The notes: generated by a model from the sequence alone, not told the origin. 5,694 nucleotides of DNA from Myxococcales bacterium (GCA_022571825.1 JACZXC010000218.1:1-5694); one strand, 5' to 3'. Positions 1 through 5,694 are shown, numbered from the stretch's first letter. Numbers and translations: made by a program.

Positions 1-197
1 TCCGCGGGCACCTCCGGCGCCGGTGCCGCCGCCAACGCCGGGTCGACCCGGCGCAGTGCGGCGACGCGACCCGTGCAATCCGGACACGACTCCAGATGCC
101 CGCGCACCGCGACTTCGCGCTCCTCCACGAGCTCGCCGTCGAGCAGCGCCGAGAGATCCTCTGCAACCGTCGCGCAGGCCGCCTTACTCTCCGACAC
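1..197 (-). CDS. Zinc-binding anti-sigma factor, partial (3' end outside window)
   Basis: This is the N-terminal 65 codons of a gene that runs off the left edge. The translation starts (V/M)SESKAACATVAEDLSALL and continues with a DGEL segment and HLESCPDC. C8, H34, C38 and C41 give the C-x25-H-x3-C-x2-C arrangement of zinc-containing anti-sigma (ZAS) domains; the spacing equals that of the RsrA zinc ligands. In the family this domain wraps the cognate ECF sigma factor and keeps it from RNA polymerase until a signal releases it. The GTG start lies only 3 nt after the sigma-factor stop and has an AAGGAG 8 nt upstream, so the two genes are very likely co-transcribed and translationally coupled. 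The sequence after the zinc motif becomes Ala/Pro-rich (from about residue 54), typical of a linker. Whether a transmembrane segment and periplasmic sensor domain follow cannot be seen. The anti-sigma role is well supported; the signal sensed is unknown. Confidence 0.85.
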   Translation of the reverse strand, partial: MSESKAACATVAEDLSALLDGELVEEREVAVRGHLESCPDCTGRVAALRRVDPALAAAPAPEVPA

Positions 198-200
198 GTT

Positions 201-827
201 CTATTCTCCTTCTCGCAGCTTCGCCGCCACGGTCGAGCGCGCGCGGTGCACCAGGGCCTTCACCGCCTTCTCGCTCACCTCCAGGGCCACCGCGACTTCG
301 GCGTAGGCCAACCCCTCCACAGCAACGAGCCAGAGGGCCGCTCGCTGTCGCTCGGGAAGTCCTTCGAGTTCGCGCACCGCCGCGTCGCTGCGACGCCGCG
401 CATGGACGACCTCGTCAACGGGCGAGCCCTCCGCCGCCTGCGGGAACCCGTCGTCCTCGTCCAGGCTATAATGGAGATCGCGGTGCTGCGGGCGCCGCAG
501 CTCGTTGAGCGCCAGGTTCGTCGCGATCCGGTAGATCCAGGTCGAGAAGCGCGCCTCGGGCCTGTAGCGATCGCGTGCGCGGTGAACACGTAGGAAGACC
601 TCCTGAACCAACTCCTCAGCGATTGCGTGATCGCACACCATCCGACCCAGATAGCGGAGCAGGCGAGACGCCCAGCGCTGAAATAGGCCCTCGAACGCCG
701 AAGGGTCGCCGGCGCGGAAGGCGAGCATGAGCCGAACGTCCGGGTCGACCTCGCGCAGATTCACCTCCGCAGGAGGGTCAAACCCGCTCGGCCGGCCCGG
801 GTTGCGCGGATTCCCCGCGGGGCGCAT
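201..827 (-). CDS. ECF-family RNA polymerase sigma factor (RpoE-like)
   Basis: A 208-residue group 4 (ECF) sigma factor that would direct RNA polymerase to a dedicated set of promoters. Region 2 spans about residues 30-112: the start resembles GDPSAFEGLFQRW, the core-binding helix holds AEELVQEVFLRVHRA (70-84), and the -10 recognition segment holds FSTWIYRIATNLALNELRR (94-112). An acidic, variable linker (about 113-146) replaces region 3, as is usual for ECF factors. Region 4 (about 147-206) contains LPERQRAAL and a helix-turn-helix near 173-197 ending in VKALVHRARS, which would read the -35 element. Length and layout are normal for the family. The ATG at 827 has only a weak AGGG upstream; a GTG at 764 (residue 22) is a possible shorter start that keeps all of region 2, but its GGAG is directly adjacent, too close to work. 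The first 25 residues are Pro/Arg-rich and unlike the conserved core. The downstream anti-sigma gene is its likely inhibitor. The regulon cannot be read from this window. Confidence 0.93.
   Translation of the reverse strand: MRPAGNPRNPGRPSGFDPPAEVNLREVDPDVRLMLAFRAGDPSAFEGLFQRWASRLLRYLGRMVCDHAIAEELVQEVFLRVHRARDRYRPEARFSTWIYRIATNLALNELRRPQHRDLHYSLDEDDGFPQAAEGSPVDEVVHARRRSDAAVRELEGLPERQRAALWLVAVEGLAYAEVAVALEVSEKAVKALVHRARSTVAAKLREGE
206..211 (-). promoter_or_regulatory. Ribosome binding site of the anti-sigma gene
   Basis: AAGGAG on the minus strand lies inside the last codons of the sigma-factor gene and 8 nt before the GTG at 197-195. It decides the GTG start of the anti-sigma gene and supports translational coupling of the pair. 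Confidence 0.7.
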
Positions 828-854
828 GGCGCCCTAGCCCGGTTCCGACATTGG

Positions 855-883
855 AAAAGGGGCGAGCCGAAGCCTCCCTCGCC
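855..883 (-). terminator. Probable intrinsic terminator after the hydrolase gene
   Basis: On the minus strand a GGCGAG/CTCGCC stem (878-883 with 861-866, 11-nt loop) is followed by CC and TTTT (858-855). A second stem CCGGGG/CCCCGG (900-905 with 888-893, 6-nt loop) lies just before it in the direction of transcription. Both fall in the 98-nt gap between the hydrolase stop (926) and the sigma-factor start (827). The U-run is short, so termination may be partial. The position suggests that the sigma/anti-sigma pair is at least partly a separate unit, but no clear promoter for it is visible in the gap. Confidence 0.45.
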
Positions 884-925
884 GCACCCGGGGCCTTCCC
901 CCCGGTACGCAATGACCCATCGGGG

Positions 926-1792
926 CTAGACGGGGGGCGAAGCCGGCAGCTTTTCGAGGAATCGGATCACCTCCGCGTTGAAGGCATCCGGTTCTTCGAT
1001 GTTGACCACGTGCCCGGCCCTCGGAATCGTGACCCGCTCCGCCTCCGGTAAGCGCGCCGCCAGAACCTCGGCTGCCCGCAGGTAGGCTTCGTCCTTCTCG
1101 CCCACCACCACGAGGGACGGGGCTCGAATCGAGGGTAGGTCATCGATCACCGGGCACGCCGGTGCCGCCACCCGCCGTGCGAAGCGAGCCAGCCCAGCGG
1201 GGTTCTGGGCGGCGATGGCCCGGGCGGCCGCCCGGGCCGCCGGGAGCTCGGGCCGGAGCCCCACCGCCGTGAGGGATGCCCGACTGGCGACAAAGGCGCT
1301 CATCCCCTTGGTTTCGATGAACCTGGCCGTGCGCTCGACTGAAGCCTCCCATCGGGCCTGGGCTTCCGGTTTCTTGAAGCCCGGGCCGCTGTCGATGAGC
1401 ACCAGGGCTCGTACCCGCTCGGGATTCTCGAGGCAGAAATGCAACGAGGCGAGTCCGCCAAAAGAGAGGCCGCCCAGTACCGCGGGCACGGCGGGCTCGC
1501 CAGCGGCGGCCCAGTCCAGGACCCGCCCGAGATCGTCGACGACCTGGGACATGCTGTAGGCATCCGGATCGTTGGGCGACTCGGAGGATCCGTGGCCCCG
1601 ATAGTCCCAGAGAATCACGCGGACCCCGGCCTGGGTGAACGCCTCGACCTGGGGGCGCCAATTCTCGTGGGTCGTGTTCAGTGCGCAGGACAGCAGGAGC
1701 GGGAGTCCGGGTCCCCGATCGGACTCGCGGAGCGGGGGCTCGTGGATCTCGGCATAGAGCTTCGCGCCATCGCTGGCGATCACGAAGGCCAT
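926..1792 (-). CDS. Alpha/beta-fold hydrolase, PcaD (3-oxoadipate enol-lactonase)-like
   Basis: A 288-residue alpha/beta hydrolase, probably cytoplasmic because no signal peptide or membrane segment is present. Numbered from the ATG at 1792, the nucleophile elbow is GGLSFGG with Ser110, the acid is in GEKD (Asp234) and the base is in AGHVVN (His261), so the catalytic triad looks complete. The segment LLLSCALNT (32-40) with W45 and Q48 after it resembles the SNSLGT...MW..Q region of PcaD-type lactonases rather than the usual HG oxyanion motif. WDYRGHGSS (62-70) and NPERVRALVLIDS (123-135) are also typical. The cap region between about 136 and 222 is Ala/Arg-rich and would set the substrate, which cannot be named: no protocatechuate-pathway genes are nearby. 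The ATG start gives a natural N-terminus and leaves 8 nt after the preceding stop. A TTG at 1804, overlapping that stop (TTGA), would add four residues. Part of the sppA-SRPBCC-hydrolase block. Fold assignment is firm, function is not. Confidence 0.88.
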   Translation of the reverse strand: MAFVIASDGAKLYAEIHEPPLRESDRGPGLPLLLSCALNTTHENWRPQVEAFTQAGVRVILWDYRGHGSSESPNDPDAYSMSQVVDDLGRVLDWAAAGEPAVPAVLGGLSFGGLASLHFCLENPERVRALVLIDSGPGFKKPEAQARWEASVERTARFIETKGMSAFVASRASLTAVGLRPELPAARAAARAIAAQNPAGLARFARRVAAPACPVIDDLPSIRAPSLVVVGEKDEAYLRAAEVLAARLPEAERVTIPRAGHVVNIEEPDAFNAEVIRFLEKLPASPPV

Positions 1793-1800
1793 CGTCGCGG

Positions 1801-2220
1801 TCAAGCTTCCAGCAGCTCGCGCAGGGCGGCGGTCATCTGATCCAGCTGTTCCCGCATGGGCCCGCGGATCGTGAACTCGGGTATCAGGGACTGGGTGCGA
1901 CCGCGCAGTTCGACATGGATTCGCGTCTTCTCACCCCGCGCCTCGAGGGAGATCGAGCCCCTGAGCTCCCGCCAGACGCGCCCGTCGCAGATCTTCTCGA
2001 ATCGCACCTCACCCTCGGGAAGGAACTGGAATCGAAAAGTGGCGGTTCCATCGCGTCCCAGCGCCCGATAGTGGGTCCGCAGGGTGCGGCGGTTGCCTTT
2101 GCGTTCGATGATCTCGGTCTTCGCATCGGGAAAGAGGGCGGGCAGCGTCTCGTCGCGCGCGACGATCTTGGCGGTGCTCGTCCGGGGCCGCTTCACATCA
2201 AAGGTCGTCTGGAGATGCAC
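1801..2220 (-). CDS. Small SRPBCC/START-fold (polyketide cyclase-like) protein
   Basis: A 139-residue protein that looks like a single helix-grip (SRPBCC/START-like) domain. It begins with a beta strand (MHLQTTFDVKRP), then a helix and the loop LPALFPDAKTEIIER (26-40), where family members have 'lw.llpd'. Alternating strands follow (TLRTHYRAL, ATFRFQFLP, EVRFEKICD, WRELRGSISLEA, TRIHVELRG), and it ends in a long amphipathic helix (about 117-138, MREQLDQMTAALRELLEA) that would close the ligand cavity. Such proteins bind hydrophobic ligands such as lipids, quinones or polyketides, or act as ligand-exchange or cyclase enzymes; the ligand here is unknown. The start is a GTG with GGGAGGG 6 nt upstream. 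The stop lies 8 nt before the hydrolase ATG, so the two are probably co-translated. No catalytic residues can be assigned. The domain call rests on the strand/helix pattern and length, not on a signature motif. Confidence 0.72.
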   Translation of the reverse strand: MHLQTTFDVKRPRTSTAKIVARDETLPALFPDAKTEIIERKGNRRTLRTHYRALGRDGTATFRFQFLPEGEVRFEKICDGRVWRELRGSISLEARGEKTRIHVELRGRTQSLIPEFTIRGPMREQLDQMTAALRELLEA

Positions 2221-2226
2221 GGGGCA

Positions 2227-2233
2227 CCCTCCC
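2227..2233 (-). promoter_or_regulatory. Ribosome binding site of the SRPBCC gene
   Basis: GGGAGGG on the minus strand, 6 nt before the GTG at 2220-2218. It fixes the GTG as start; no better ATG exists near this N-terminus. Confidence 0.65.
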
Positions 2234-2238
2234 GGTCG

Positions 2239-2263
2239 GGCCCGGCTTGCGCAGAACCGGGCC
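2239..2263 (-). repeat. Perfect 7-bp inverted repeat (hairpin) between sppA and the SRPBCC gene
   Basis: GGCCCGG at 2239-2245 pairs with CCGGGCC at 2257-2263 across an 11-nt loop. It begins at the last base of the sppA stop codon and ends just before the Shine-Dalgarno of the next gene. There is no following T-run, so it is not a standard terminator. It could stabilise the sppA 3' end or tune expression of the downstream genes. In such GC-rich DNA a 7-bp stem can also arise by chance. Confidence 0.35.
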
Positions 2264-3975
2264 TACCGGATCTCCGTGAAGAAGGGAGGGATCAGAGCCG
2301 GTGCTCCCTCTGGAACCGTCGCCAGCCACGCTTGGAGATTGCGGATCACCCGGGGCAGTGGCAGCTGCGGCGCAGCCGACGCCGCGATCCCCCGCAGGAC
2401 TTCGTCGATCTGCTCGGCCAGGGATCTGGCCTTGGGGTAGGGGATCAAGGACACGTCACTGTCCGCCGGTAGGTTCAGGGCGGCCTTCGCTCGAAGAACC
2501 GCGGTCCGGAGTCCGCCGATTTCGTCGATGAGACCCGATTCCAGGGCCTGTTCGCCGGTCCAGACCCGACCCTGCCCCAGCTGGTCCACCCGGCTGGGTT
2601 CGAGCTTGCGACCGGCGGCAACGCGTTGAAGGAAGAGTTCGTACACGGACTCGATCTCGGCCCGAAGCCGCGCTCGGGTGCCCGGGCTGAGGGGTTCGGA
2701 GACGATCATCAAATCGGCGTGGGCACCCCGGGTCAGGGACGCCGTCCCGATACCCAATTTTTCGAGCAGACCGCCGACGGCCGGGCGCAGGGCGAACACA
2801 CCGATCGAGCCCGTGAAGCTCCCCGCCGGGGCCACGATGGCATCGGCACCGGCCATGACGTAGTAGCCGCCCGAGGCCGCCACGTCGGAAACGGATGCGA
2901 TCAGCGGCTTTCGACTCTCGCGCGCCAGCTGGGTGGCTCGCCATACGATGTCAGAGGCCAGCGGCGACCCGCCGGGACTGTCGATGCGGAAAATGATCGC
3001 GGAGACCCGATCGTCCTGGGCCGCGTCCTTCAGGGCCTGGGAGACGGTGTCCGACGCGAGCACCGGCTGACCCGAACGCGTCGTAGAGCCCTTTCCGGTC
3101 AACACCATTCCGGTTCCGTACACCAGCGCAAACTGGGCGACGGGGTCGAATCCCAGACTCGCGGGATCCACGTCGGCGTACTCGTCGCCAAACACCACCG
3201 GCCCGCCCCCGAGCTCTTCGATGACCTCGTCGTAGTGGGAGATCCCGTCGATCAGCCCCAAGGAGAGCATCTCCTCCGGAGTCGCAGGTGCGCGATCGAT
3301 CGCCCGGCGCACGAAGTCCGGCGAGAGCCCACGACTTCCAGCGATCCCATCGACGAACTGGCGGTTGATCGAGTCGAGCAGGGAATTGGCCATCTCGCGA
3401 TGGGCCGGGGACATTTCGCGCCCCGAGAACATGTCCGCCGCCGTCTTGTAGCGGCCGATCCGTTCGACCTCGAGCTCGACGCCGAGCTTCTCGAACAGTC
3501 CTCCCAGGAACAGATACTCCGCCGAGAGACCCGCCAGCGCTGCGCGACTGGCCGGCGCCCAGTGAACGACCTCTGCGCTCGTGGCCACGTAGTACTCGAT
3601 GTTCGCCTCGAGCCCCTCGACCTCGAGGTATGCGAGGGTCCGTCGACCCGCCGCGCGCAGGTCCTGGATCGCCGATCGGATCTCCTGGGCCTTGCCCCAC
3701 CCGACGTCCAACTGGCGAATCCGCAGCACCACGCCGGCCAGGCGATCATCGCGCTCGGCCTTGCGCAACTCCGACAGCAGGCCCACGAAAGGACGCCGCG
3801 AGTCCCCCAAGAGGCGCGACAGCAGCGATGGCTCCACCGCCTCGACGTAGCGGCCGCCGATGTCGAACACCAGCACGGTGCCCGGCAACACCGACGGGCC
3901 CGACGGCGGAATCAGGAACCAGACGACCAAGACCGCCAGGGCCAGAACCACGAAGACGGTTCGAAATCTTCTCAT
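2263..3975 (-). CDS. sppA: Signal peptide peptidase SppA, 67K (two-domain) type
   Basis: A 570-residue membrane-anchored serine protease of the S49 family, close in length and layout to the E. coli enzyme, which degrades signal peptides left in the inner membrane after cleavage. The N-terminus is a short basic stretch (MRRFRT) and one hydrophobic segment (about 7-22), a signal anchor that places the bulk in the periplasm. Two tandem S49 domains follow. The N-terminal one (about 33-255) carries the general-base lysine in VERIGRYKTAADMF (Lys177). The C-terminal one (about 283-500) carries FRIDSPGGS (329-337), the nucleophile in DVAASGGYY (Ser368), and GSFTGSIGVF (385-394). The Lys-Ser dyad split between domains is the 67K arrangement, and the two residues are 191 apart, near the 200 of E. 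coli Lys209/Ser409. The ATG has GGAGG 5 nt upstream (3981-3985). It is the first gene of the leftward block, divergent from the thiolase-like gene. No missing residues or frameshift. Confidence 0.95.
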   Translation of the reverse strand: MRRFRTVFVVLALAVLVVWFLIPPSGPSVLPGTVLVFDIGGRYVEAVEPSLLSRLLGDSRRPFVGLLSELRKAERDDRLAGVVLRIRQLDVGWGKAQEIRSAIQDLRAAGRRTLAYLEVEGLEANIEYYVATSAEVVHWAPASRAALAGLSAEYLFLGGLFEKLGVELEVERIGRYKTAADMFSGREMSPAHREMANSLLDSINRQFVDGIAGSRGLSPDFVRRAIDRAPATPEEMLSLGLIDGISHYDEVIEELGGGPVVFGDEYADVDPASLGFDPVAQFALVYGTGMVLTGKGSTTRSGQPVLASDTVSQALKDAAQDDRVSAIIFRIDSPGGSPLASDIVWRATQLARESRKPLIASVSDVAASGGYYVMAGADAIVAPAGSFTGSIGVFALRPAVGGLLEKLGIGTASLTRGAHADLMIVSEPLSPGTRARLRAEIESVYELFLQRVAAGRKLEPSRVDQLGQGRVWTGEQALESGLIDEIGGLRTAVLRAKAALNLPADSDVSLIPYPKARSLAEQIDEVLRGIAASAAPQLPLPRVIRNLQAWLATVPEGAPALIPPFFTEIR

Positions 3976-4077
3976 CGTTGCCTCCGCGGTCCCGACCGGC
4001 CGTCTCCAGGCCCCGAAGGCGAGGGTAGCGCGGGTAACGGCGGATTGGCGGTAGGAACCTGCCGAACCGGCGTCGGC

Positions 4078-4083
4078 TATCCT
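4078..4083 (+). promoter_or_regulatory. Possible -10 element for the thiolase-like gene
   Basis: TATCCT matches four of six bases of the TATAAT consensus and ends 8 nt before the GTG start at 4092. Transcription would begin near 4090-4092, giving a leaderless or nearly leaderless mRNA, consistent with the lack of a Shine-Dalgarno before this GTG. No convincing -35 box lies 16-18 nt upstream; a GGAAC at 4054-4058 is at the wrong spacing for a standard ECF promoter with this -10. A GCCGA/TCGGC inverted repeat (4061-4065 with 4073-4077) sits just upstream. Weak evidence in a 116-bp divergent intergenic region (3976-4091) that must also hold the sppA promoter, for which no good match was found. 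Confidence 0.22.
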
Positions 4084-4091
4084 CGGGCGTC

Positions 4092-5687
4092 GTGGCCAGG
4101 GAGGTTTATCTAGCCGCCGTCGGCCTCACCAAGGTCGATCTCACCGGGCGAAGCTTCGCCACCATCTTCGATCTCTTTACCGAGGCCTACCAACGAGCCC
4201 TGGAAGACTCCTCGGTGCGCAGCTTCGACGCGATCCAGCTGGGCATCATGGACAGCGAGGAGTTCGAGAATCGAGCGAATATCGCCACCAAGGTCGCCTA
4301 CCGGCTCGGGCTCACCGGTATCCCCGCGGTGCGAACCGAGACGGCCTCCTCTACCGGCGCCGCGGCCCTGCACGAGGCCTATTACAAGATTGCGTGCGGC
4401 GAGTTCGACAATGTGCTCGTTCTCGGGGGCGAGCGCATGAAGACGGTGACGACGGAGGTCGCCACGACGATCATGTCGAAGACCGTCGACCCGGAGGAGC
4501 GTCGTTTCGGGTTCACGATGCCAGCGCTGATCGCGTTGATCACCCAGGCGTGGTTTCGCGAGCGCAAGCTCAAGGGCAAGGCCGTCTCCGACGTACTCGC
4601 CCGACTCATGTTCCGCGCCCATGCCCTGGGAAGTCAGAACCCTCTCGCCGCCTTCTTCAACCGACCCGAGCCCCTCGAGGCCTACTTTGATACCGCACGG
4701 AATCTTCCGGTGGCAACACCGCTGATGCGGAAGGACTGCTCACCCATCTGCGACGGAGCCGCTGCCGTGATCCTGACTTCCCGGCCGCAGGCGGTACAGG
4801 TGGCGGGCCTGGGTTCGGCCACCGACACGTCCTCCATTCTCGACCGCCAGACGCTCACCAGCCTCGAGGCCACCTCCCGCGCCGCGAAGGTCGCCTATTG
4901 GCGGGCCGGCATCGCCAATCCCCGCCAGCTCGGCGGTCTGGTCGTGGAAGTGCACGACGCCTTCAACAGCCTGCTGCCGATCGGACTCGTCGACCTCGGT
5001 CTGGCGGACCCCGACACCGTCATTCAAGAACTGGTGGGCGACCCTCGCTGCGATCCCACGAGCCCCTACGAACATCCGGTGACTGGCCCCCGGGGTCGGG
5101 TTCCCACCAACATGTCGGGTGGGCTCAAGGCTCGCGGGCATCCGGTGGGCGGGACCGGTTTGTTCCAGATCGCAGAGAATTATCTTCAGATCACCGAGCG
5201 CTTTCCCAACACCCGCGCCCAGGTACCGGGTGCAGCGATCGGCATCGCGCACTCGATCGGCGGGCCGGGCAACAACAACTATGTCACGATCATCGAATCG
5301 ACGAGCAGTCGCCGACAGCGGGAGAATCCGCCGCCGGTGCACCGGTCGGCCGAGTCACCGCGGCGGCTCCCGAAGCGAGCGACTTTGGAGAAGATGCACG
5401 GTGCCAAGGCCATCGTCGACGCGGTGACAACGATCCACGTCACCTCGGGCGGTACGCCACCGATACACGTGGCGCTGCTCAGCATCGATGGCCGCCGGGT
5501 GTTCGCCAAGATGGACCATGCTTCCCACGACGCGGAAGAGCCCGAGGAGGTGCTGGCCGGTCAGACGGTGAAGCTGCTGGTCAAGAACGACGGAGACCAG
5601 TACTTCCACATTCACGATTCGGTCCCAGTCCAACAGCTCTACCAGGAGTTACAGTCGTTCGACTTCGGTTTGGCTTTCTACGCTTGA
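4092..5687 (+). CDS. Thiolase-superfamily (SCP-x/lipid-transfer type) protein fused to a DUF35-like OB-fold domain
   Basis: A 531-residue two-part protein, complete in the window. Residues 1-403 form a thiolase fold of the SCP-x group: the N-terminus VYLAAVGLTKVD, the nucleophile loop ETASSTGAAAL (83-93), VLGGERM (110-116), CDGAAAVIL (220-228), VEVHDAF (285-291), GGLKARGHPVGGTG (343-356) and IAHSIGGPGNNN (385-396). The catalytic cysteine position holds Ser86 (codon TCC). The HDCF cysteine used by SCP2-thiolases is Ala290, and the C-terminal CxG motif reads AHS; His288 and His350 remain. Ordinary thiolytic or condensing activity is therefore doubtful. A basic, Pro-rich linker (404-430) leads to residues 435-515, whose strands (AIVDAVTTIHV, IHVALLSIDGRRVFAKMD, GQTVKLLVKNDGDQYF) resemble the OB-fold half of DUF35 proteins; the Cys-rich zinc ribbon that normally precedes it is absent. 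DUF35 proteins are usually separate subunits bound to thiolase-like partners. The start is GTG with no Shine-Dalgarno; the N-terminus fits the family. Stop is TGA at 5685-5687, and another GTG follows at 5690, so a further gene may begin at the edge. Thiolase fold is certain, OB-fold likely, reaction unknown. Confidence 0.9.
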   Translation: MAREVYLAAVGLTKVDLTGRSFATIFDLFTEAYQRALEDSSVRSFDAIQLGIMDSEEFENRANIATKVAYRLGLTGIPAVRTETASSTGAAALHEAYYKIACGEFDNVLVLGGERMKTVTTEVATTIMSKTVDPEERRFGFTMPALIALITQAWFRERKLKGKAVSDVLARLMFRAHALGSQNPLAAFFNRPEPLEAYFDTARNLPVATPLMRKDCSPICDGAAAVILTSRPQAVQVAGLGSATDTSSILDRQTLTSLEATSRAAKVAYWRAGIANPRQLGGLVVEVHDAFNSLLPIGLVDLGLADPDTVIQELVGDPRCDPTSPYEHPVTGPRGRVPTNMSGGLKARGHPVGGTGLFQIAENYLQITERFPNTRAQVPGAAIGIAHSIGGPGNNNYVTIIESTSSRRQRENPPPVHRSAESPRRLPKRATLEKMHGAKAIVDAVTTIHVTSGGTPPIHVALLSIDGRRVFAKMDHASHDAEEPEEVLAGQTVKLLVKNDGDQYFHIHDSVPVQQLYQELQSFDFGLAFYA

Positions 5688-5694
5688 CCGTGGG

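Noticed and set aside
23..593. Overlapping plus-strand open frames (23-508, 96-593) at the left edge
   Set aside because: They are antisense to the anti-sigma and sigma-factor genes; the Arg/Pro-rich translations are composition artefacts.
842..846. GGAAC on the minus strand as a -35 box for an autoregulated ECF promoter of the sigma-factor gene
   Set aside because: It is only 14 nt from the ATG, so the -10 would fall inside the coding region, and no CGTC- or TCTGA-like -10 lies at the right spacing. It would work only if translation started much further downstream.
1669..1698. Loss of the usual HG oxyanion motif in the alpha/beta hydrolase as a sign of inactivity
   Set aside because: The SCALNT segment matches the SNSLGT-type sequence of PcaD-like enzymes, and the Ser-Asp-His triad is complete, so this looks like a normal subfamily feature.
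1681..2472. A 263-codon plus-strand open frame across the hydrolase start, the SRPBCC gene and the sppA 3' end
   Set aside because: Low-complexity Arg/Gly/Pro-rich translation without motifs, crossing three well-supported minus-strand genes; a shadow frame.
2626..4113. A 495-codon open frame on the plus strand opposite sppA
   Set aside because: It is antisense to a gene with clear catalytic motifs. Its product is rich in Arg, Gly, His and Gln with no recognisable domain; long antisense frames are expected in GC-rich coding DNA.
4740..5342. A 200-codon minus-strand open frame opposite the thiolase-like gene
   Set aside because: It lies fully antisense to conserved thiolase motifs and has no recognisable domain or ribosome binding site.
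5688..5694. Start of a further gene at the right edge (GTG at 5690)
   Set aside because: Only five bases are available after the stop of the thiolase-like gene; too little to call.

Overview
The window is GC-rich throughout and almost fully coding. It holds six protein genes and no RNA gene, CRISPR array or recognisable mobile element. GC-rich codon use, GTG starts, a two-domain (67K-type) SppA with an N-terminal membrane anchor, and an ECF sigma/zinc anti-sigma pair fit a high-GC Gram-negative bacterium, for example a myxobacterial, deltaproteobacterial or similar soil or marine lineage. That placement is inference; nothing here fixes the taxon.

Left part (1-3975): five genes all read leftward on the minus strand. 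In transcription order they are sppA (3975 to 2263), a small SRPBCC/START-fold protein (2220 to 1801), a PcaD-like alpha/beta hydrolase (about 1792 to 926), an ECF sigma factor (827 to 201) and a zinc-binding anti-sigma factor (197, running off the left edge). Short gaps suggest that sppA, the SRPBCC gene and the hydrolase form one transcript. Two stem-loops followed by a short U-run (855-905) separate this from the sigma/anti-sigma pair. The pair is tightly coupled, with 3 nt between stop and start. The anti-sigma gene was found by reading upstream of the window edge: it has a GTG start, a good Shine-Dalgarno and a C-x25-H-x3-C-x2-C zinc motif.

Middle (3976-4091): a 116-bp divergent intergenic region that must carry promoters for sppA (leftward) and the thiolase-like gene (rightward). 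Only a weak -10-like hexamer is visible.

Right part (4092-5687): one complete plus-strand gene encoding a thiolase-superfamily protein of the SCP-x/lipid-transfer type, fused to a C-terminal OB-fold resembling the DUF35 partner subunits. The nucleophilic cysteine position of the thiolase active site is a serine, and the other cysteines used by thiolases are also absent, while the GHP and HD-F loops are kept. This fused, cysteine-less thiolase is the most interesting item in the window. It may perform non-thiolase chemistry, such as an aldolase or other acyl-CoA reaction, or serve as a scaffold.

The genes do not form one obvious pathway. The left block looks like envelope proteolysis and stress regulation with small accessory enzymes. 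The right gene looks like the start of a lipid or acyl-CoA metabolism operon that continues past the right edge.
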